A stretch of 64,000 nt of DNA from Enterobacter vonholyi (GTDB lineage Bacteria > Pseudomonadota > Gammaproteobacteria > Enterobacterales > Enterobacteriaceae), in the NCBI RefSeq assembly GCF_008364555.1, contig NZ_VTUC01000006.1, positions 744,001 to 808,000 on the forward strand, in the 5' to 3' direction. Under the pieces are notes generated by a model. That model was not told the origin of the DNA, searched no databases, and was given only the letters and a program-made list of their open reading frames with translations. Made by a program: the position numbers and the translations under genes. This document shows positions 51,893 to 61,707 of this stretch, piece after piece (positions within the stretch are counted from its first letter, which is position 1; each line of letters starts with the position of its first letter).

Positions 51893-52194
51893 CGTGTACA
51901 CTCCCTGGTGATGTACGCAGAAGTGTACACAAATCATTTAAATTGCATCCATTCAAATTAAAACACGTTAAATCACTATAAACAGGAAAGTCAGGCGGGG
52001 TGCAGCTTAGCTGGCTTTAGATTAAATCATAATAAAGCGCACTAAATTGCAAACAGACAAGAAAGTATTCCTCAGGACGACAAGCACTGATTAATGACTG
52101 ACCAGAACGTCAGCGACAGGCGTTCTGGTCTATTCTCTCCGCTGTAAAATCATAGTAGCATCCCGCCTGAAGTCTTCCGTTACGAGTTAAAACA
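51893..52194. other. Integrase-yciA gap containing the right prophage junction
   Basis: About 300 bases without a gene. The part next to int carries GTGTACAC twice (51896-51903 and 51932-51939 region), possible integrase arm or autoregulatory sites. An A/T-rich stretch follows, then the yciA upstream region with an inverted repeat around CCAGAACG/CGTTCTGG. The precise phage-chromosome boundary cannot be read without an uninterrupted relative. Confidence 0.55.
52039..52048. other. Candidate short attachment-site repeat, right copy
   Basis: GCACTAAATT is identical to 9672-9681. It lies 147 bases beyond the integrase start and 147 before yciA, a reasonable place for attR. Ten bases are not decisive. 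Confidence 0.25.
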
Positions 52195-52590
52195 ATGACA
52201 ACAACTAACGCCCCGCAGGGCGAACTGGTTTTACGCACACTGGCAATGCCCGCTGACACCAATGCCAATGGCGATATTTTTGGCGGCTGGCTGATGTCGC
52301 AGATGGATATGGGCGGCGCAATTCTGGCAAAAGAGATCGCCCACGGGCGCGTGGTGACTGTGCGAGTGGACGGCATGACCTTCCTGCGCCCGGTTGCGGT
52401 AGGTGATGTGGTTTGCTGCTATGCGCGCTGCGTCAAACGCGGCAATACCTCTATTTCAATTAACATCGAAGTGTGGGTTAAGAAAGTCTCTTCTGAGCCG
52501 ATTGGGCAGCGTTATAAGGCCACTGAGGCCCTGTTTATTTATGTCGCCGTGGACAGCGAGGGTAAACCTCGTCAACTTCCGCAGGCCTGA
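52195..52590 (+). CDS. yciA: YciA acyl-CoA thioesterase
   Basis: 131 residues. The hotdog-fold pattern GELVLRTLAMPADTNANGDI then FGGWLMSQMD, with the catalytic Asp in the NANGDIFG segment, is conserved. It hydrolyses a range of acyl-CoAs in the cytoplasm. It is followed by a terminator shared with tonB. This is the first clear chromosomal gene to the right of the prophage; its E. coli neighbour yciB is on the other side. Confidence 0.95.
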   Translation: MTTTNAPQGELVLRTLAMPADTNANGDIFGGWLMSQMDMGGAILAKEIAHGRVVTVRVDGMTFLRPVAVGDVVCCYARCVKRGNTSISINIEVWVKKVSSEPIGQRYKATEALFIYVAVDSEGKPRQLPQA

Positions 52591-52600
52591 TCGACGAGTA

Positions 52601-52630
52601 AAAAAAAGCCTCCTTTCGGAGGCTTTTTTT
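52601..52630. terminator. Bidirectional terminator between yciA and tonB
   Basis: AAAAAAAGCCTCC / GGAGGCTTTTTTT with a TTTC loop, perfect over 13 bp. It serves the convergent yciA and tonB genes. Confidence 0.93.
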
Positions 52631-53351
52631 ATTCCATCTGCGCCCCGCCGTTCAGGCGGAAAACGATATTCACAATCAATCCGCTGCCCGGCTTGCCTGG
52701 CTCATAACGCCATCTGCGCATTGCAGATTTCACTTCGCGCTCAAACATATTAGAAGGCTGAGCGGACAAGATTTCCACGTTATCCACTCGGCCATCCGCA
52801 GTCACGTCAAATTTCACCCTTACGCGGCCTTCAATACGCAAGGCCTGAGCTCGCGCCGGATACTGAGGCTGGTTGCGGCTTACGGCACGCGGGCCCGCTG
52901 GCGCGCTAACCGTTGGCTTTGGTGTCGTTGCCGTATTGTTCATCACTGGACGTGAAGGCGCTGCATTTTCAACCGGCTGGGTCGCACGCGGTTCAACCGG
53001 ACGTTCCTCACGTTTCGGACGCTCCTCGACCTTCTTCACCGGCTTTGGCTTCGGCTTAGGTTTTGGCTTCGGTTCAGGCTTGTGGATCACCACCGGCGCT
53101 TCCTTCGGTGGCTCCGGAACAGGCTCGGGTTCTGGCTCAGGTTCAGCCACCGGCTGTGGCGGCGGAGGGGCAACCTGCGGCGGTTCGAGATCCGCTGGCG
53201 ATACCATCGTTACCGAAATCGGCTGCGCGGGCGCGGGCATTTCAATAACCTGATGAACCGAGGTATACAGCAAACCCGCCACAACGGCACCGTGAATCAC
53301 GACAGAAAGCAGCGTCGGCCAGGGAAAGCGGCGAGGTAAATCAAGGGTCAT
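52629..53351 (-). CDS. tonB: TonB energy transducer
   Basis: 240 residues from ATG 53351 (MTLDLPRRFPWPTLLSVVIH), matching E. coli TonB (239). The N-terminal anchor with the His in the SVVIHGAV segment contacts ExbB/ExbD. A long Pro-Glu then Pro-Lys repeat region (EPEPEPEP..., KPKPKPKP) spans the periplasm. The C-terminal domain YPARAQALRIEGRVRVKFDV binds TonB boxes of outer membrane receptors. Upstream in-frame Met codons are possible but not needed. A Fur-like site lies upstream. Confidence 0.97.
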   Translation of the reverse strand: MTLDLPRRFPWPTLLSVVIHGAVVAGLLYTSVHQVIEMPAPAQPISVTMVSPADLEPPQVAPPPPQPVAEPEPEPEPVPEPPKEAPVVIHKPEPKPKPKPKPKPVKKVEERPKREERPVEPRATQPVENAAPSRPVMNNTATTPKPTVSAPAGPRAVSRNQPQYPARAQALRIEGRVRVKFDVTADGRVDNVEILSAQPSNMFEREVKSAMRRWRYEPGKPGSGLIVNIVFRLNGGAQME

Positions 53352-53402
53352 CGAAGTCATATTCATCAACGTTAAAAAACCGAACCATGATTTTAAATGC
53401 AA

Positions 53403-53427
53403 ATAGCAATCATATTCAATAAGACAC
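53403..53427. promoter_or_regulatory. Possible Fur box upstream of tonB
   Basis: The stretch ATAGCAATCATATTCAATAAG partly matches the A/T-rich inverted Fur consensus (GATAATGATAATCATTATC). tonB is Fur-controlled in E. coli. The match is imperfect. Confidence 0.4.
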
Positions 53428-53571
53428 TTTGTTCTGGGGCAACTTTAGCGCCTGAGAGGCCAAAAAAGGCGCAGTCAGATCAGGGTATTAACATTGTTTT
53501 TATTTTACATTGCAGTCGTTTGCCCTTTCACATAACGTAACTGACACTTTTACCGGTTAAGGAGCTTCGCC

Positions 53572-53868
53572 GTGTTTTACGTAATTTACTCTGAAGATGT
53601 TGCTGATTCGCTCGAAAAACGCCAGTCTGTGCGCCCTGCGCATCTGGCACGTTTGCAGCTGCTCCAGGATGAAGGCCGATTACTGACCGCTGGCCCCATG
53701 CCCGCAGTCGACAGCAACGATCCGGGTGCTGCCGGTTTTGCCGGCTCCACGGTTATTGCTGAATTTGAATCCCAGGAAGCCGCTCAGGCCTGGGCTGACG
53801 CAGACCCGTACGTTGCAGCGGGTGTGTATGCAAAAGTGACGGTGAGACCGTATAAAAAAGTGTTCTGA
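53572..53868 (+). CDS. yciI: YciI family protein
   Basis: 98 residues, GTG start with AAGGAG upstream. It closely matches E. coli Yci[21 protein letters not shown] with the conserved His and the [20 protein letters not shown] segment with conserved Asp. The ferredoxin-like fold resembles small enzymes that remove chlorinated or lactone compounds; the cellular role is unknown. Followed by a terminator. Confidence 0.94.
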   Translation: MFYVIYSEDVADSLEKRQSVRPAHLARLQLLQDEGRLLTAGPMPAVDSNDPGAAGFAGSTVIAEFESQEAAQAWADADPYVAAGVYAKVTVRPYKKVF

Positions 53869-53877
53869 TACCGAAGC

Positions 53878-53899
53878 GGCTCCGAAAGGAGCCTTTTTT
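53878..53899 (+). terminator. Terminator after yciI
   Basis: GGCTCC-GAAA-GGAGCC stem-loop followed by six Ts, 9 bases after the stop. Confidence 0.93.
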
Positions 53900-53909
53900 A
53901 TGGTGGCGA

Positions 53910-54863
53910 TTACGCGTCACTGTACCGGGTAAACTGCTGTTCTGTAATCAGGCTCCCCCACTGCTCGCCTTCCCACTCCTTTACCATCGTAAACCCAAAC
54001 GACTCGTACAGACGCCGGGCGGCGGTCAGCTTATTGAATGTCCAGAGGTGCACAGCAGAAAAACCGGCCCTGTCGCAGAACCGCATCGCTTCATTCAGCA
54101 GTTTTTTACCCACGCCGTGTCCCCGACAGCCATCATCAAGAATAAACCAGCGAAGATGGGCCTCACCCGGAGCCAAATCCTCGCCATCGATCGCCACCGA
54201 GCCGACAATTTTGTCGTTGAGTACTGCCAGCCAAATCTGGTTACAGGGCTTCTCCAGTCTTTCACTGAACTCGGCCAGCCCTGAAGCCACTTTGGCCTCG
54301 AAGAAGCGACCAAAGTTATGCTCCCGCGAATAATAGCTGCCATGCATCTCCGCAATACGGCCAATCATGCCGGGGATGTACCCCTGCACTATCTTCAACT
54401 CGTCGGGCTGCATATCGTTACCCCCCTCACGGCATGCCAGCAGCGCGTTGGCATAAAGGGAGAGCCCTTCAGAAATGGTCTGCTGCTGGGCAGGGGCAAG
54501 ACGCTTTATTGCTGTGACCACGCGCTCGTTGCTGAAGGCATTAATTTTGCTGACCGTCTCGTGACCTTTCGCGGTCAGCCTGAGGCTCTTTGCTCTCGCA
54601 TCCTCAGTAGAAATGACCTCCTCAAGTTCGCCCGCGGCAATCAGGCGAGCCAGCATCCGGCTGACGCTGGACTTTTCCAGGCCCAGCAGTTGCACCAGCT
54701 GACTCGCCGTCATCTCCTTACGTAGAGCAATTTCGACCAGACTATGGACGGCCGAAGGCGAGTAATTCGTTGAGGCCAGGGTAGACCCCATAAAACCTAA
54801 CTCTCGCACCATAAGGCGCGAGGAACGTCGAATAACACTGACTACCGGGGTTTCGCTGTGCAT
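53910..54863 (-). CDS. MarR-type regulator fused to a GNAT acetyltransferase
   Basis: 317 residues. Residues ~1-145 are a MarR winged helix: TASQLVQLLGLEKSSVSRML (recognition helix), LTAKGHETVSKIN. Residues ~150-317 are a GNAT domain: LRWFILDDGCRGHGVGKKLL binds acetyl-CoA, and HLWTFNKLTAARRLYESFGF is motif B. The combination is known for bifunctional helix-turn-helix/GNAT proteins. A perfect 32-base palindromic operator lies 8 bases upstream, suggesting autoregulation. It is not in this place in E. coli, so is probably an acquired or lineage-specific insertion. The substrate is unknown. Confidence 0.87.
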   Translation of the reverse strand: MHSETPVVSVIRRSSRLMVRELGFMGSTLASTNYSPSAVHSLVEIALRKEMTASQLVQLLGLEKSSVSRMLARLIAAGELEEVISTEDARAKSLRLTAKGHETVSKINAFSNERVVTAIKRLAPAQQQTISEGLSLYANALLACREGGNDMQPDELKIVQGYIPGMIGRIAEMHGSYYSREHNFGRFFEAKVASGLAEFSERLEKPCNQIWLAVLNDKIVGSVAIDGEDLAPGEAHLRWFILDDGCRGHGVGKKLLNEAMRFCDRAGFSAVHLWTFNKLTAARRLYESFGFTMVKEWEGEQWGSLITEQQFTRYSDA

Positions 54864-54870
54864 GTTATGT

Positions 54871-54909
54871 CCTCACCATTTAGTTGCACTATACAACTAA
54901 ATGGTGAGG
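54871..54909. promoter_or_regulatory. Perfect palindromic operator of the MarR/GNAT gene
   Basis: CCTCACCATTTAGTTG and its exact reverse complement are separated by 7 bases. The site covers the start-proximal promoter region of the MarR/GNAT gene; no T-run follows, so it is an operator rather than a terminator. Autorepression is inferred. Confidence 0.8.
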
Positions 54910-54928
54910 GATTGTCAAACAGAATAAA

Positions 54929-54950
54929 AAAGGCTCCCGCAGGAGCCTTT
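54929..54950 (-). terminator. Terminator after leuE
   Basis: AAAGGCTCC-CGCA-GGAGCCTTT, with T-rich continuation on the minus strand, 8 bases beyond the leuE stop. Confidence 0.85.
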
Positions 54951-54957
54951 CAAACCA

Positions 54958-55593
54958 TCAATGCAGCGACGCTAACCTCGCCGCAAACCCGACAAACAGC
55001 AGCCCTATTAGCCCGTTCCCCAGCTTTGCCAGTTTCTTTTTTGTTTTCAGATAACGTGTGACAAACGCACCGGAGAAGATCAGGAAGCTCATGTACATAA
55101 AGCTTATCAACTCCAGCGTCGTCGCAAGGATCAGGAAAGAAGTGCCGGTACTCTTCGCATTCACGTCAATGAACTGAACGAAGAACGATACGTAGAACAG
55201 AATCGCTTTGGGGTTGGTCAGGCTTAACACCAGGGAACGTTTCATGATCATACTGGCAGGTTCGGGGCCGCTCTCATGCGCGTTTTTTTGACGGTTTACC
55301 ACCGACCAGAGCATTTTGCCCCCCAGCCAGAGCAGATAGAAAGCCCCGAGATAGCGCACGATATTAAACAGTACCGGCGTGGTCTGGATTAATGCCGCGA
55401 CGCCCGCCCATGCGAGAAACATCAGCACCGCATCGCCAATAAATACGCCCGTAGCGGCGAGATACCCTTTTTTAACACCGTGACCGATCCCGGTTTTTAG
55501 CACGAACAGGGTATTCGGTCCTGGCACCAGAACGATAAAAAATGCGCCAACAACATACGTCCAGAAATTCAGTACGCCAAACTCCGCAAACAC
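54958..55593 (-). CDS. leuE: Leucine efflux protein LeuE (LysE family)
   Basis: 211 residues, close to E. coli LeuE (212). It begins [20 protein letters not shown] and has the LysE/RhtB signature [13 protein letters not shown] and [16 protein letters not shown]; about six membrane segments. It exports leucine and related amino acids. In E. coli leuE is elsewhere on the chromosome. The gene and the regulator form an insertion between yciI and yciY relative to E. coli. Confidence 0.9.
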   Translation of the reverse strand: MFAEFGVLNFWTYVVGAFFIVLVPGPNTLFVLKTGIGHGVKKGYLAATGVFIGDAVLMFLAWAGVAALIQTTPVLFNIVRYLGAFYLLWLGGKMLWSVVNRQKNAHESGPEPASMIMKRSLVLSLTNPKAILFYVSFFVQFIDVNAKSTGTSFLILATTLELISFMYMSFLIFSGAFVTRYLKTKKKLAKLGNGLIGLLFVGFAARLASLH

Positions 55594-55703
55594 TTCTCCC
55601 TCCTTTTGCTAAACACAACAGGAACAACGCTGCAAATACGCTATCCCCAAAAAATCAGACGCTATAAAATCAGCGGGCACCAGTTACGGTGCCCTCATGT
55701 TTC

Positions 55704-55877
55704 TCAGATATCCTGGACTGCGAACAGCAACGCATTGCGGTGCCGCGTCAATCCACATTTTCTGATGGCGTGAATACGCATATTGCGGCGGGATTGTGCT
55801 TCCAGCCAACGAGCCTTGCGACGACTCACCTGTCGCAACATGCGCCAGCGCCCTACTTCTGTTCTACTGCGCTTCAT
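55704..55877 (-). CDS. yciY: YciY small basic protein
   Basis: 57 residues from ATG 55877 (MKRSRTEVGRWRMLRQVSRR), the same length as E. coli YciY and nearly the same sequence. Very rich in Arg. A longer frame to 55985 has no support. It lies divergently upstream of clsA as in E. coli. Function unknown. Confidence 0.85.
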   Translation of the reverse strand: MKRSRTEVGRWRMLRQVSRRKARWLEAQSRRNMRIHAIRKCGLTRHRNALLFAVQDI

Positions 55878-56021
55878 GTCTACAACTCTTAAACTAACTG
55901 AGCCGCCATTATAAACCCAACCCGGCAGCAAACCAGCGCTTTTACCTGGCGTTTTTATTTGCCAGATGAATCCTGATGCGTACACTCATAACAATACGCT
56001 TTCAAAAGGATTTTTTTACCT

Positions 56022-57482
56022 ATGACAACCTTCTACACCGTGGTGAGTTGGCTGGTCATTCTGGGATACTGGCTGTTAATCGCGGGTGTGACATTACGCA
56101 TCCTGATGAAGCGCAGAGCCGTACCCTCTGCCATGGCCTGGCTTCTGATCATTTACATCCTCCCGCTGGTGGGAATTATTGCCTATCTCTCTTTTGGTGA
56201 GCTTCATCTTGGTAAACGCCGTGCCGAGCGCGCCCGTGCCATGTGGCCCTCCACCGCGAAGTGGCTGAACGATCTTAAAGCCTGCAAACATATTTTTGCC
56301 GAGGAGAACAGCAGCGTCGCCTCCTCACTGTTTAAGCTGTGCGAGCGCCGCCAGGGGATTGGCGGCGTTAAGGGCAATCAACTGCAGCTGCTGACCTCGT
56401 CTGACGACGTCATGCAGGCGTTAATCCGCGATATTCAGCTGGCTCGTCATAATATCGAGATGGTTTTTTATATCTGGCAGCCCGGCGGGATGGCTGACCA
56501 GGTCGCTGAGTCGCTGATGGCCGCCGCGCGGCGCGGCATTCATTGCCGCCTGATGCTTGACTCCGCGGGTAGCGTGGCATTTTTCCGTAGCCCCTGGGCG
56601 GGCATGATGCGTAATGCCGGGATCGAAGTGGTTGAAGCGCTGAAGGTGAATCTCCTGCGCGTGTTTCTGCGCCGGATGGATCTCCGCCAGCATCGCAAAA
56701 TGATCATGATCGATAACTATATTGCCTACACCGGCAGCATGAACATGGTCGACCCGCGCTTCTTCAAACAGGACTCAGGAGTAGGTCAATGGGTTGATTT
56801 GATGGCGCGAATGGAGGGGCCGATTGCCACCTCGATGGGCATCGTTTATTCCTGCGACTGGGAGATTGAAACCGGCAAGCGTATCCTGCCGCCGCCGCCG
56901 GACGGCAATATTATGCCGTTTGAGGAGGCCAGCGGTCATACCATTCATACCATTGCTTCCGGGCCGGGCTTTCCGGAGGACTTGATCCATCAGGCGCTGC
57001 TGACGGCAACCTACTCGGCGCGTGAATATCTGATCATGACGACGCCCTACTTTGTCCCCAGCGACGACCTCCTGCACGCGATCTGTACAGCCGCGCAGCG
57101 CGGTGTCGATGTGAGCATCATTTTGCCGCGCAAAAATGACTCTCTCCTGGTTGGCTGGGCCAGCCGGGCATTCTTTAGCGAACTGCTGGCCGCCGGGGTG
57201 AAAATTTACCAGTTTGAAGGCGGATTGCTCCACACCAAGAGCGTGCTCGTCGACGGTGAGCTGAGCCTGGTGGGCACGGTCAACCTGGATATGCGCAGCC
57301 TGTGGCTCAACTTTGAAATCACGCTGGTCATTGATGATGCCGGCTTTGGTGGCGATCTCGCGGCGGTGCAGGATGATTATATCTCCCGCTCGCGTCTGCT
57401 GGATGCCAGACTGTGGGTAAAACGTCCGCTGTGGCAGAGAATTGCCGAACGACTGTTTTACTTCTTTAGTCCGTTGCTGTAA
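56022..57482 (+). CDS. clsA: Cardiolipin synthase A
   Basis: 486 residues. Two N-terminal membrane segments ([37 protein letters not shown]) precede two phospholipase-D HKD motifs, HRKMIMIDN (near residue 224) and HTKSVLVDG (near residue 404). It condenses two phosphatidylglycerols to cardiolipin at the inner membrane. Followed closely by yciU. Confidence 0.96.
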   Translation: MTTFYTVVSWLVILGYWLLIAGVTLRILMKRRAVPSAMAWLLIIYILPLVGIIAYLSFGELHLGKRRAERARAMWPSTAKWLNDLKACKHIFAEENSSVASSLFKLCERRQGIGGVKGNQLQLLTSSDDVMQALIRDIQLARHNIEMVFYIWQPGGMADQVAESLMAAARRGIHCRLMLDSAGSVAFFRSPWAGMMRNAGIEVVEALKVNLLRVFLRRMDLRQHRKMIMIDNYIAYTGSMNMVDPRFFKQDSGVGQWVDLMARMEGPIATSMGIVYSCDWEIETGKRILPPPPDGNIMPFEEASGHTIHTIASGPGFPEDLIHQALLTATYSAREYLIMTTPYFVPSDDLLHAICTAAQRGVDVSIILPRKNDSLLVGWASRAFFSELLAAGVKIYQFEGGLLHTKSVLVDGELSLVGTVNLDMRSLWLNFEITLVIDDAGFGGDLAAVQDDYISRSRLLDARLWVKRPLWQRIAERLFYFFSPLL

Positions 57483-57845
<363 letters not shown>

Positions 57846-57846
57846 T

Positions 57847-57874
57847 AAAAAAGGCTGCGATTGCAGCCTTTTTT
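57847..57874. terminator. Bidirectional terminator between yciU and the channel gene
   Basis: AAAAAAGGCTGC-GATT-GCAGCCTTTTTT, perfect 12-bp stem with A and T runs on both sides, between convergent genes. Confidence 0.93.
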
Positions 57875-57876
57875 AT

Positions 57877-58713
57877 TTACTCCGGCAACGCACTTCCGCA
57901 GCGGTTACAAAACCGCGCGTCATGATCATGTTCACCCTGCTGGCAATGAGGACACTTGCGCTGCTGCTTGCGGCTCTGAAACGCGCTGCTCATGTGTGTG
58001 GTAATAAGTCCAGTCGGAATGGCAATCACCGAATAGCCAATCAAAATCAGCACTGACGCCACAATGCGGCCCAGCGGCGTGTGGGGAGTAATATCACCAT
58101 AACCCACGGTCGTGACGGTCACAATCGCCCAGTAGACGGAGGCATTGAGCGTCGTAAAGCCATATTTGGGACCTTCTATTAAATACATCAGCGCGCCGAA
58201 AACAATCATGACGATGGCAATAAACGAGTAGAACAGAATGAGCTGATGCCGTGCGCTGACGATTGCACTCCAGAACACGCGCAATGAGGGCATAAAACGA
58301 AGTAATTTCAGAATACGTAATACGCGAATAACGCGCATCGCTCGCCAGGCAAAGACATAGCTCAGGCTGATTTCCGGCCACAGCCACATGACGTAGAGCG
58401 GCAGAATGGTGGCTAAATCAATAAATCCCCAGAAGCTGAAAACATATCGGGCCGGGTTGGGCCAGGCTATTACCCGGAGGAGATATTCAGCGGTAAAAAC
58501 CAGGGTAATCGCCAGCTCAAGCCAGACAAAGATGTGCCATTCGTCAAACGTCAGGTGATATTGCGTCCCGGCACCCGATTCAATAAAGATGACGACCACG
58601 CTGAGAAGCGCAAATAAACCGCAAAGACCTTCGAAGCGACGTCCGGATACCGTTTCAGGATCGAATAAAAAATGATAAAGCCGCCGACGGGCTGACGTTA
58701 ATAAACGCGACAC
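57877..58713 (-). CDS. Small voltage-gated potassium-type channel with C-terminal zinc ribbon
   Basis: 278 residues from GTG 58713 (VSRLLTSARRRLYHFLFDPE), GAGG upstream; a longer frame overlaps the opp terminator and is not used. It has six membrane segments, an S4-like arginine helix (AWRAMRVIRVLRILKLLRFM) and the K+ selectivity filter TVTTVGYGD. The C-terminal ~25 residues are a zinc ribbon (CPHCQQ...CNRCGS). It occupies the kch locus, but E. coli Kch (417 residues) has an RCK domain and no zinc ribbon, so the two are not simple orthologues. Confidence 0.85.
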   Translation of the reverse strand: MSRLLTSARRRLYHFLFDPETVSGRRFEGLCGLFALLSVVVIFIESGAGTQYHLTFDEWHIFVWLELAITLVFTAEYLLRVIAWPNPARYVFSFWGFIDLATILPLYVMWLWPEISLSYVFAWRAMRVIRVLRILKLLRFMPSLRVFWSAIVSARHQLILFYSFIAIVMIVFGALMYLIEGPKYGFTTLNASVYWAIVTVTTVGYGDITPHTPLGRIVASVLILIGYSVIAIPTGLITTHMSSAFQSRKQQRKCPHCQQGEHDHDARFCNRCGSALPE

Positions 58714-58731
58714 AGTAACCTCGCAAAAAAT

Positions 58732-58756
58732 AAGGGCTGACATCATGTCAGCCCTT
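58732..58756 (-). terminator. opp operon terminator
   Basis: AAGGGCTGACAT and its exact complement around one base form a long hairpin, followed on the minus strand by ATTTTTT. It lies 5 bases past oppF. Confidence 0.9.
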
Positions 58757-58760
58757 GCGA

Positions 58761-59765
58761 TTATAACGGGTCTACTTTCAGGCAGGAAACCGCATGTCGG
58801 AAACTGCCTTCCAGAACTGGACGCGTTTTCGCACATTCCGGCCCGGCCATTGGGCAGCGCGTGCGGAAGACGCAGCCCGACGGTGGGTTAATCGGTGAGG
58901 GCAATTCACCTTCCAGCAGCTGGATGGTCTTATTCTTTTCCAGATCCGGATCGGGGATTGGCACAGCGGACATCAGCGCTTTGGTGTAAGGGTGCAGCGG
59001 ATTGTGGTACACCTCGTCATAGGTACCCAGCTCCACGGCGTGACCCAAATACATCACCAGCACGCGGTCTGAAATGTGTTTCACTACGGCCAGGTCATGC
59101 GCGATGAAGATCAGCGACAGCCCCATTTCACGCTGCAGCTTCTGCAGCAGGTTAACCACCTGTGCCTGAATGGACACGTCCAGCGCGGAAACCGGCTCGT
59201 CGCAGATAATCAGCTTCGGTTCGAGGATCAGCGCACGGGCGATACCAATACGCTGGCACTGGCCGCCGGAGAATTCGTGCGGGTAGCGGTTGATGAGGTT
59301 AGGCAACAGGCCGACTTTCATCATCATCGCCTTAACGCGATCGCGCACTTCCTGACGAGACATCTTCGGATGATAGGTCCGCAGCGGCTCGGCAATAATC
59401 TCGCCGATGGTCATACGCGGGTTAAGGGATGCCAGAGGATCCTGGAAAATCATCTGGATATCGCTGCGCACCTCGCGCCACTCGTCGGGTTTCATGCCCA
59501 GCAGATCTTTACCCAGCCAGGCAACTTTGCCGTCGGTCGCTTTTACCAGACCGATAATGGCGCGCGCAAAGGTCGATTTACCGCAGCCGGACTCTCCGAC
59601 CACGCCCAGGGTTTCCCCTTCGTACAGGCGCAGCGTAACGCCATCCACCGCTTTCAGGGTCTTCGACGGCTGCCAGAACCACTGTTTTCCGTCTTTAATG
59701 TCGAAATGCACCTTAAGGTCAGCAATTTCGAGCAGCACGTTGCGTTTTTCATCTAATGCGTTCAT
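58761..59765 (-). CDS. oppF: Oligopeptide ABC transporter ATP-binding protein OppF
   Basis: 334 residues. Walker [10 protein letters not shown], signature [10 protein letters not shown], Walker [12 protein letters not shown] and a C-terminal oligopeptide-transporter extension with a cysteine cluster ([14 protein letters not shown]). It powers OppBC with OppD. It overlaps oppD by ATGA and is last in the operon. Confidence 0.97.
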   Translation of the reverse strand: MNALDEKRNVLLEIADLKVHFDIKDGKQWFWQPSKTLKAVDGVTLRLYEGETLGVVGESGCGKSTFARAIIGLVKATDGKVAWLGKDLLGMKPDEWREVRSDIQMIFQDPLASLNPRMTIGEIIAEPLRTYHPKMSRQEVRDRVKAMMMKVGLLPNLINRYPHEFSGGQCQRIGIARALILEPKLIICDEPVSALDVSIQAQVVNLLQKLQREMGLSLIFIAHDLAVVKHISDRVLVMYLGHAVELGTYDEVYHNPLHPYTKALMSAVPIPDPDLEKNKTIQLLEGELPSPINPPSGCVFRTRCPMAGPECAKTRPVLEGSFRHAVSCLKVDPL

Positions 59766-60775
59766 ACCAGCTCCTCCTGCGGCTTAAAGCAGGCGCGCAG
59801 ACGGCCTGGTGCAAACTCTTCCAGCGGCGGAGCGCTGTTGCAGATTTCCATCGCGTGCGGGCAGCGCGGCTGGAACGGACAGCCTTTCGGCAGGCGCAGC
59901 AGGTTTGGCGGGTTGCCAGGAATGGTGAGCAGGGATTCCCCTTCCGCATCAAGACGCGGCACCGCGTTCAGCAGGCCAATGGAGTACGGGTGAGCTGGCT
60001 GATAGAAGACATCGCGCGCTTTGCCATATTCCATCGTTCGCCCGGCGTACATCACCAGCACTTTGTCACATATGCCCGCCACCACGCCCAGGTCGTGGGT
60101 AATCATGATAATCGCCGTGTTGAACTCACGCTTCAGCTCGTTCAACAGGGTCATGATTTGCGCCTGAACGGTAACGTCCAGCGCGGTAGTAGGTTCGTCG
60201 GCAATCAGCAGCTTAGGCCGGCAGAGCAGCGCCATCGCAATCATCACGCGCTGACGCATACCGCCAGAGAACTCGTGCGGGAACATGCGCATGCGCTTGC
60301 GTGCCTCCGGCATTTTCACCGCATCGAGCATTTTGACCGACTCTTCAAAGGCTTCGGCTTTGCCCAGACCTTTGTGCAGCATCAGGACTTCCATCAGCTG
60401 CTCACCAACGCGCATGTACGGGTTCAGCGAAGTCATCGGATCCTGGAAAATCATCGAGATCTGTTCGGCGCGCAGCTTGTTCAGCTCTTGCTCCGGCAGG
60501 TTGAGGATTTCACGACCGTTGAATTTCGCGGAGCCCCCAATCACACCGTTTGCTGCCAACAGGCCCATTAAAGCAAAGGCGGTCTGAGATTTCCCGGATC
60601 CGGATTCACCGACGATGCCGAGCGTTTCACCCGCGCGCAGGTTAAAGTTGAGATCGTTCACGGCGGTCACATCCCCGTCAGGGGTCTTAAAGGTGACGCG
60701 AAGATCTTTTACGTCCAGCAGAAGGTCGCTCCGCTGCTGCGCCTGTGGCGCGGTTGCCGTTTCAATAATTGTCAT
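59762..60775 (-). CDS. oppD: Oligopeptide ABC transporter ATP-binding protein OppD
   Basis: 337 residues. Walker [10 protein letters not shown], signature [10 protein letters not shown], Walker [12 protein letters not shown], and C-terminal cysteines ([14 protein letters not shown]) that may hold an iron-sulfur cluster. Pairs with OppF at the cytoplasmic face of the permease. Eleven bases separate it from oppC. Confidence 0.97.
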   Translation of the reverse strand: MTIIETATAPQAQQRSDLLLDVKDLRVTFKTPDGDVTAVNDLNFNLRAGETLGIVGESGSGKSQTAFALMGLLAANGVIGGSAKFNGREILNLPEQELNKLRAEQISMIFQDPMTSLNPYMRVGEQLMEVLMLHKGLGKAEAFEESVKMLDAVKMPEARKRMRMFPHEFSGGMRQRVMIAMALLCRPKLLIADEPTTALDVTVQAQIMTLLNELKREFNTAIIMITHDLGVVAGICDKVLVMYAGRTMEYGKARDVFYQPAHPYSIGLLNAVPRLDAEGESLLTIPGNPPNLLRLPKGCPFQPRCPHAMEICNSAPPLEEFAPGRLRACFKPQEELV

Positions 60776-60786
60776 GACGGCGCTCC

Positions 60787-61695
60787 TTAACGGTCTTTAG
60801 GGTCGAGGGCATCACGCAGGCCATCGCCGATAAAGTTAAAACAAAACAGGGTAACGACCAGGAAACCCGCCGGATAAAGCAGCAGCCACGGTGACACTTC
60901 CATTGAGTTTGCGCCATCGCTGAGCAGCGCGCCCCAGCTGCTCAGCGGCTCTTGTGTACCGAGCCCCAGGAAACTCAGGAAAGATTCAAACAGGATCATG
61001 CTTGGCACCAGGAGTGAGGCATAGACCACCACCACGCCCAGCACGTTAGGAACGATATGGCGAACCACGATATTCCCTGTAGAGACACCGCCTACCTGCG
61101 CCGCTTCGATAAACTCTTTGCGTTTGAGACTCAGCGTCTGGCCGCGAACAATACGCGCCATATCCAGCCATGACACCATCCCGATGGCCACGAAGATCAG
61201 CAGGATATTCTGACCAAAGAAGGTCACCAGCAGGATGACGAAGAACATAAACGGGAAGGAGTTCAGGATTTCAAGCAGACGCATCATCACCGAGTCCACT
61301 TTGCCGCCAAGGTAGCCGGACAGAGAGCCATAGAGCGTCCCCACGATCACCGCCACCAGAGCGGCAGCAATACCGACCATAAGAGAGATACGACCACCGA
61401 TAGCGACACGCACCAGCAGATCGCGTCCTGAGGAGTCCGTGCCAAAATAGTGGCCAGACTCCATATCCGGCGCGCTGGACATCATGCCCCAGTCGGTGTC
61501 GAAATAGGTAAATTGCGACAGCATCGGCGCCAGGGTCACAAACAGCGCGATGATCACCAGAACCACCAGACTCGCAACCGCCGCGCGGTTGTGCATAAAG
61601 CGACGGCGCGCGTCCTGCCAGAGGCTACGACCTTCCACTTCCAGTTTTTCACTGAAGTTTTCCAGCGCCTCGCTGTTTTTCTTACTCAACATCAT
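60787..61695 (-). CDS. oppC: Oligopeptide ABC transporter permease OppC
   Basis: 302 residues ([20 protein letters not shown]). Six membrane segments and the EAA loop ([20 protein letters not shown]) that docks the ATPases. Forms the channel with OppB in the inner membrane. Highly similar to E. coli OppC. Confidence 0.97.
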   Translation of the reverse strand: MMLSKKNSEALENFSEKLEVEGRSLWQDARRRFMHNRAAVASLVVLVIIALFVTLAPMLSQFTYFDTDWGMMSSAPDMESGHYFGTDSSGRDLLVRVAIGGRISLMVGIAAALVAVIVGTLYGSLSGYLGGKVDSVMMRLLEILNSFPFMFFVILLVTFFGQNILLIFVAIGMVSWLDMARIVRGQTLSLKRKEFIEAAQVGGVSTGNIVVRHIVPNVLGVVVVYASLLVPSMILFESFLSFLGLGTQEPLSSWGALLSDGANSMEVSPWLLLYPAGFLVVTLFCFNFIGDGLRDALDPKDR

Positions 61696-61707
61696 GGCGT
61701 GCTCCAG

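Noticed and set aside
52873..53253. Glycine-rich plus-strand frame opposite tonB
   Set aside because: It is the antisense of the Pro-Glu/Pro-Lys repeats of TonB and has no ribosome site.
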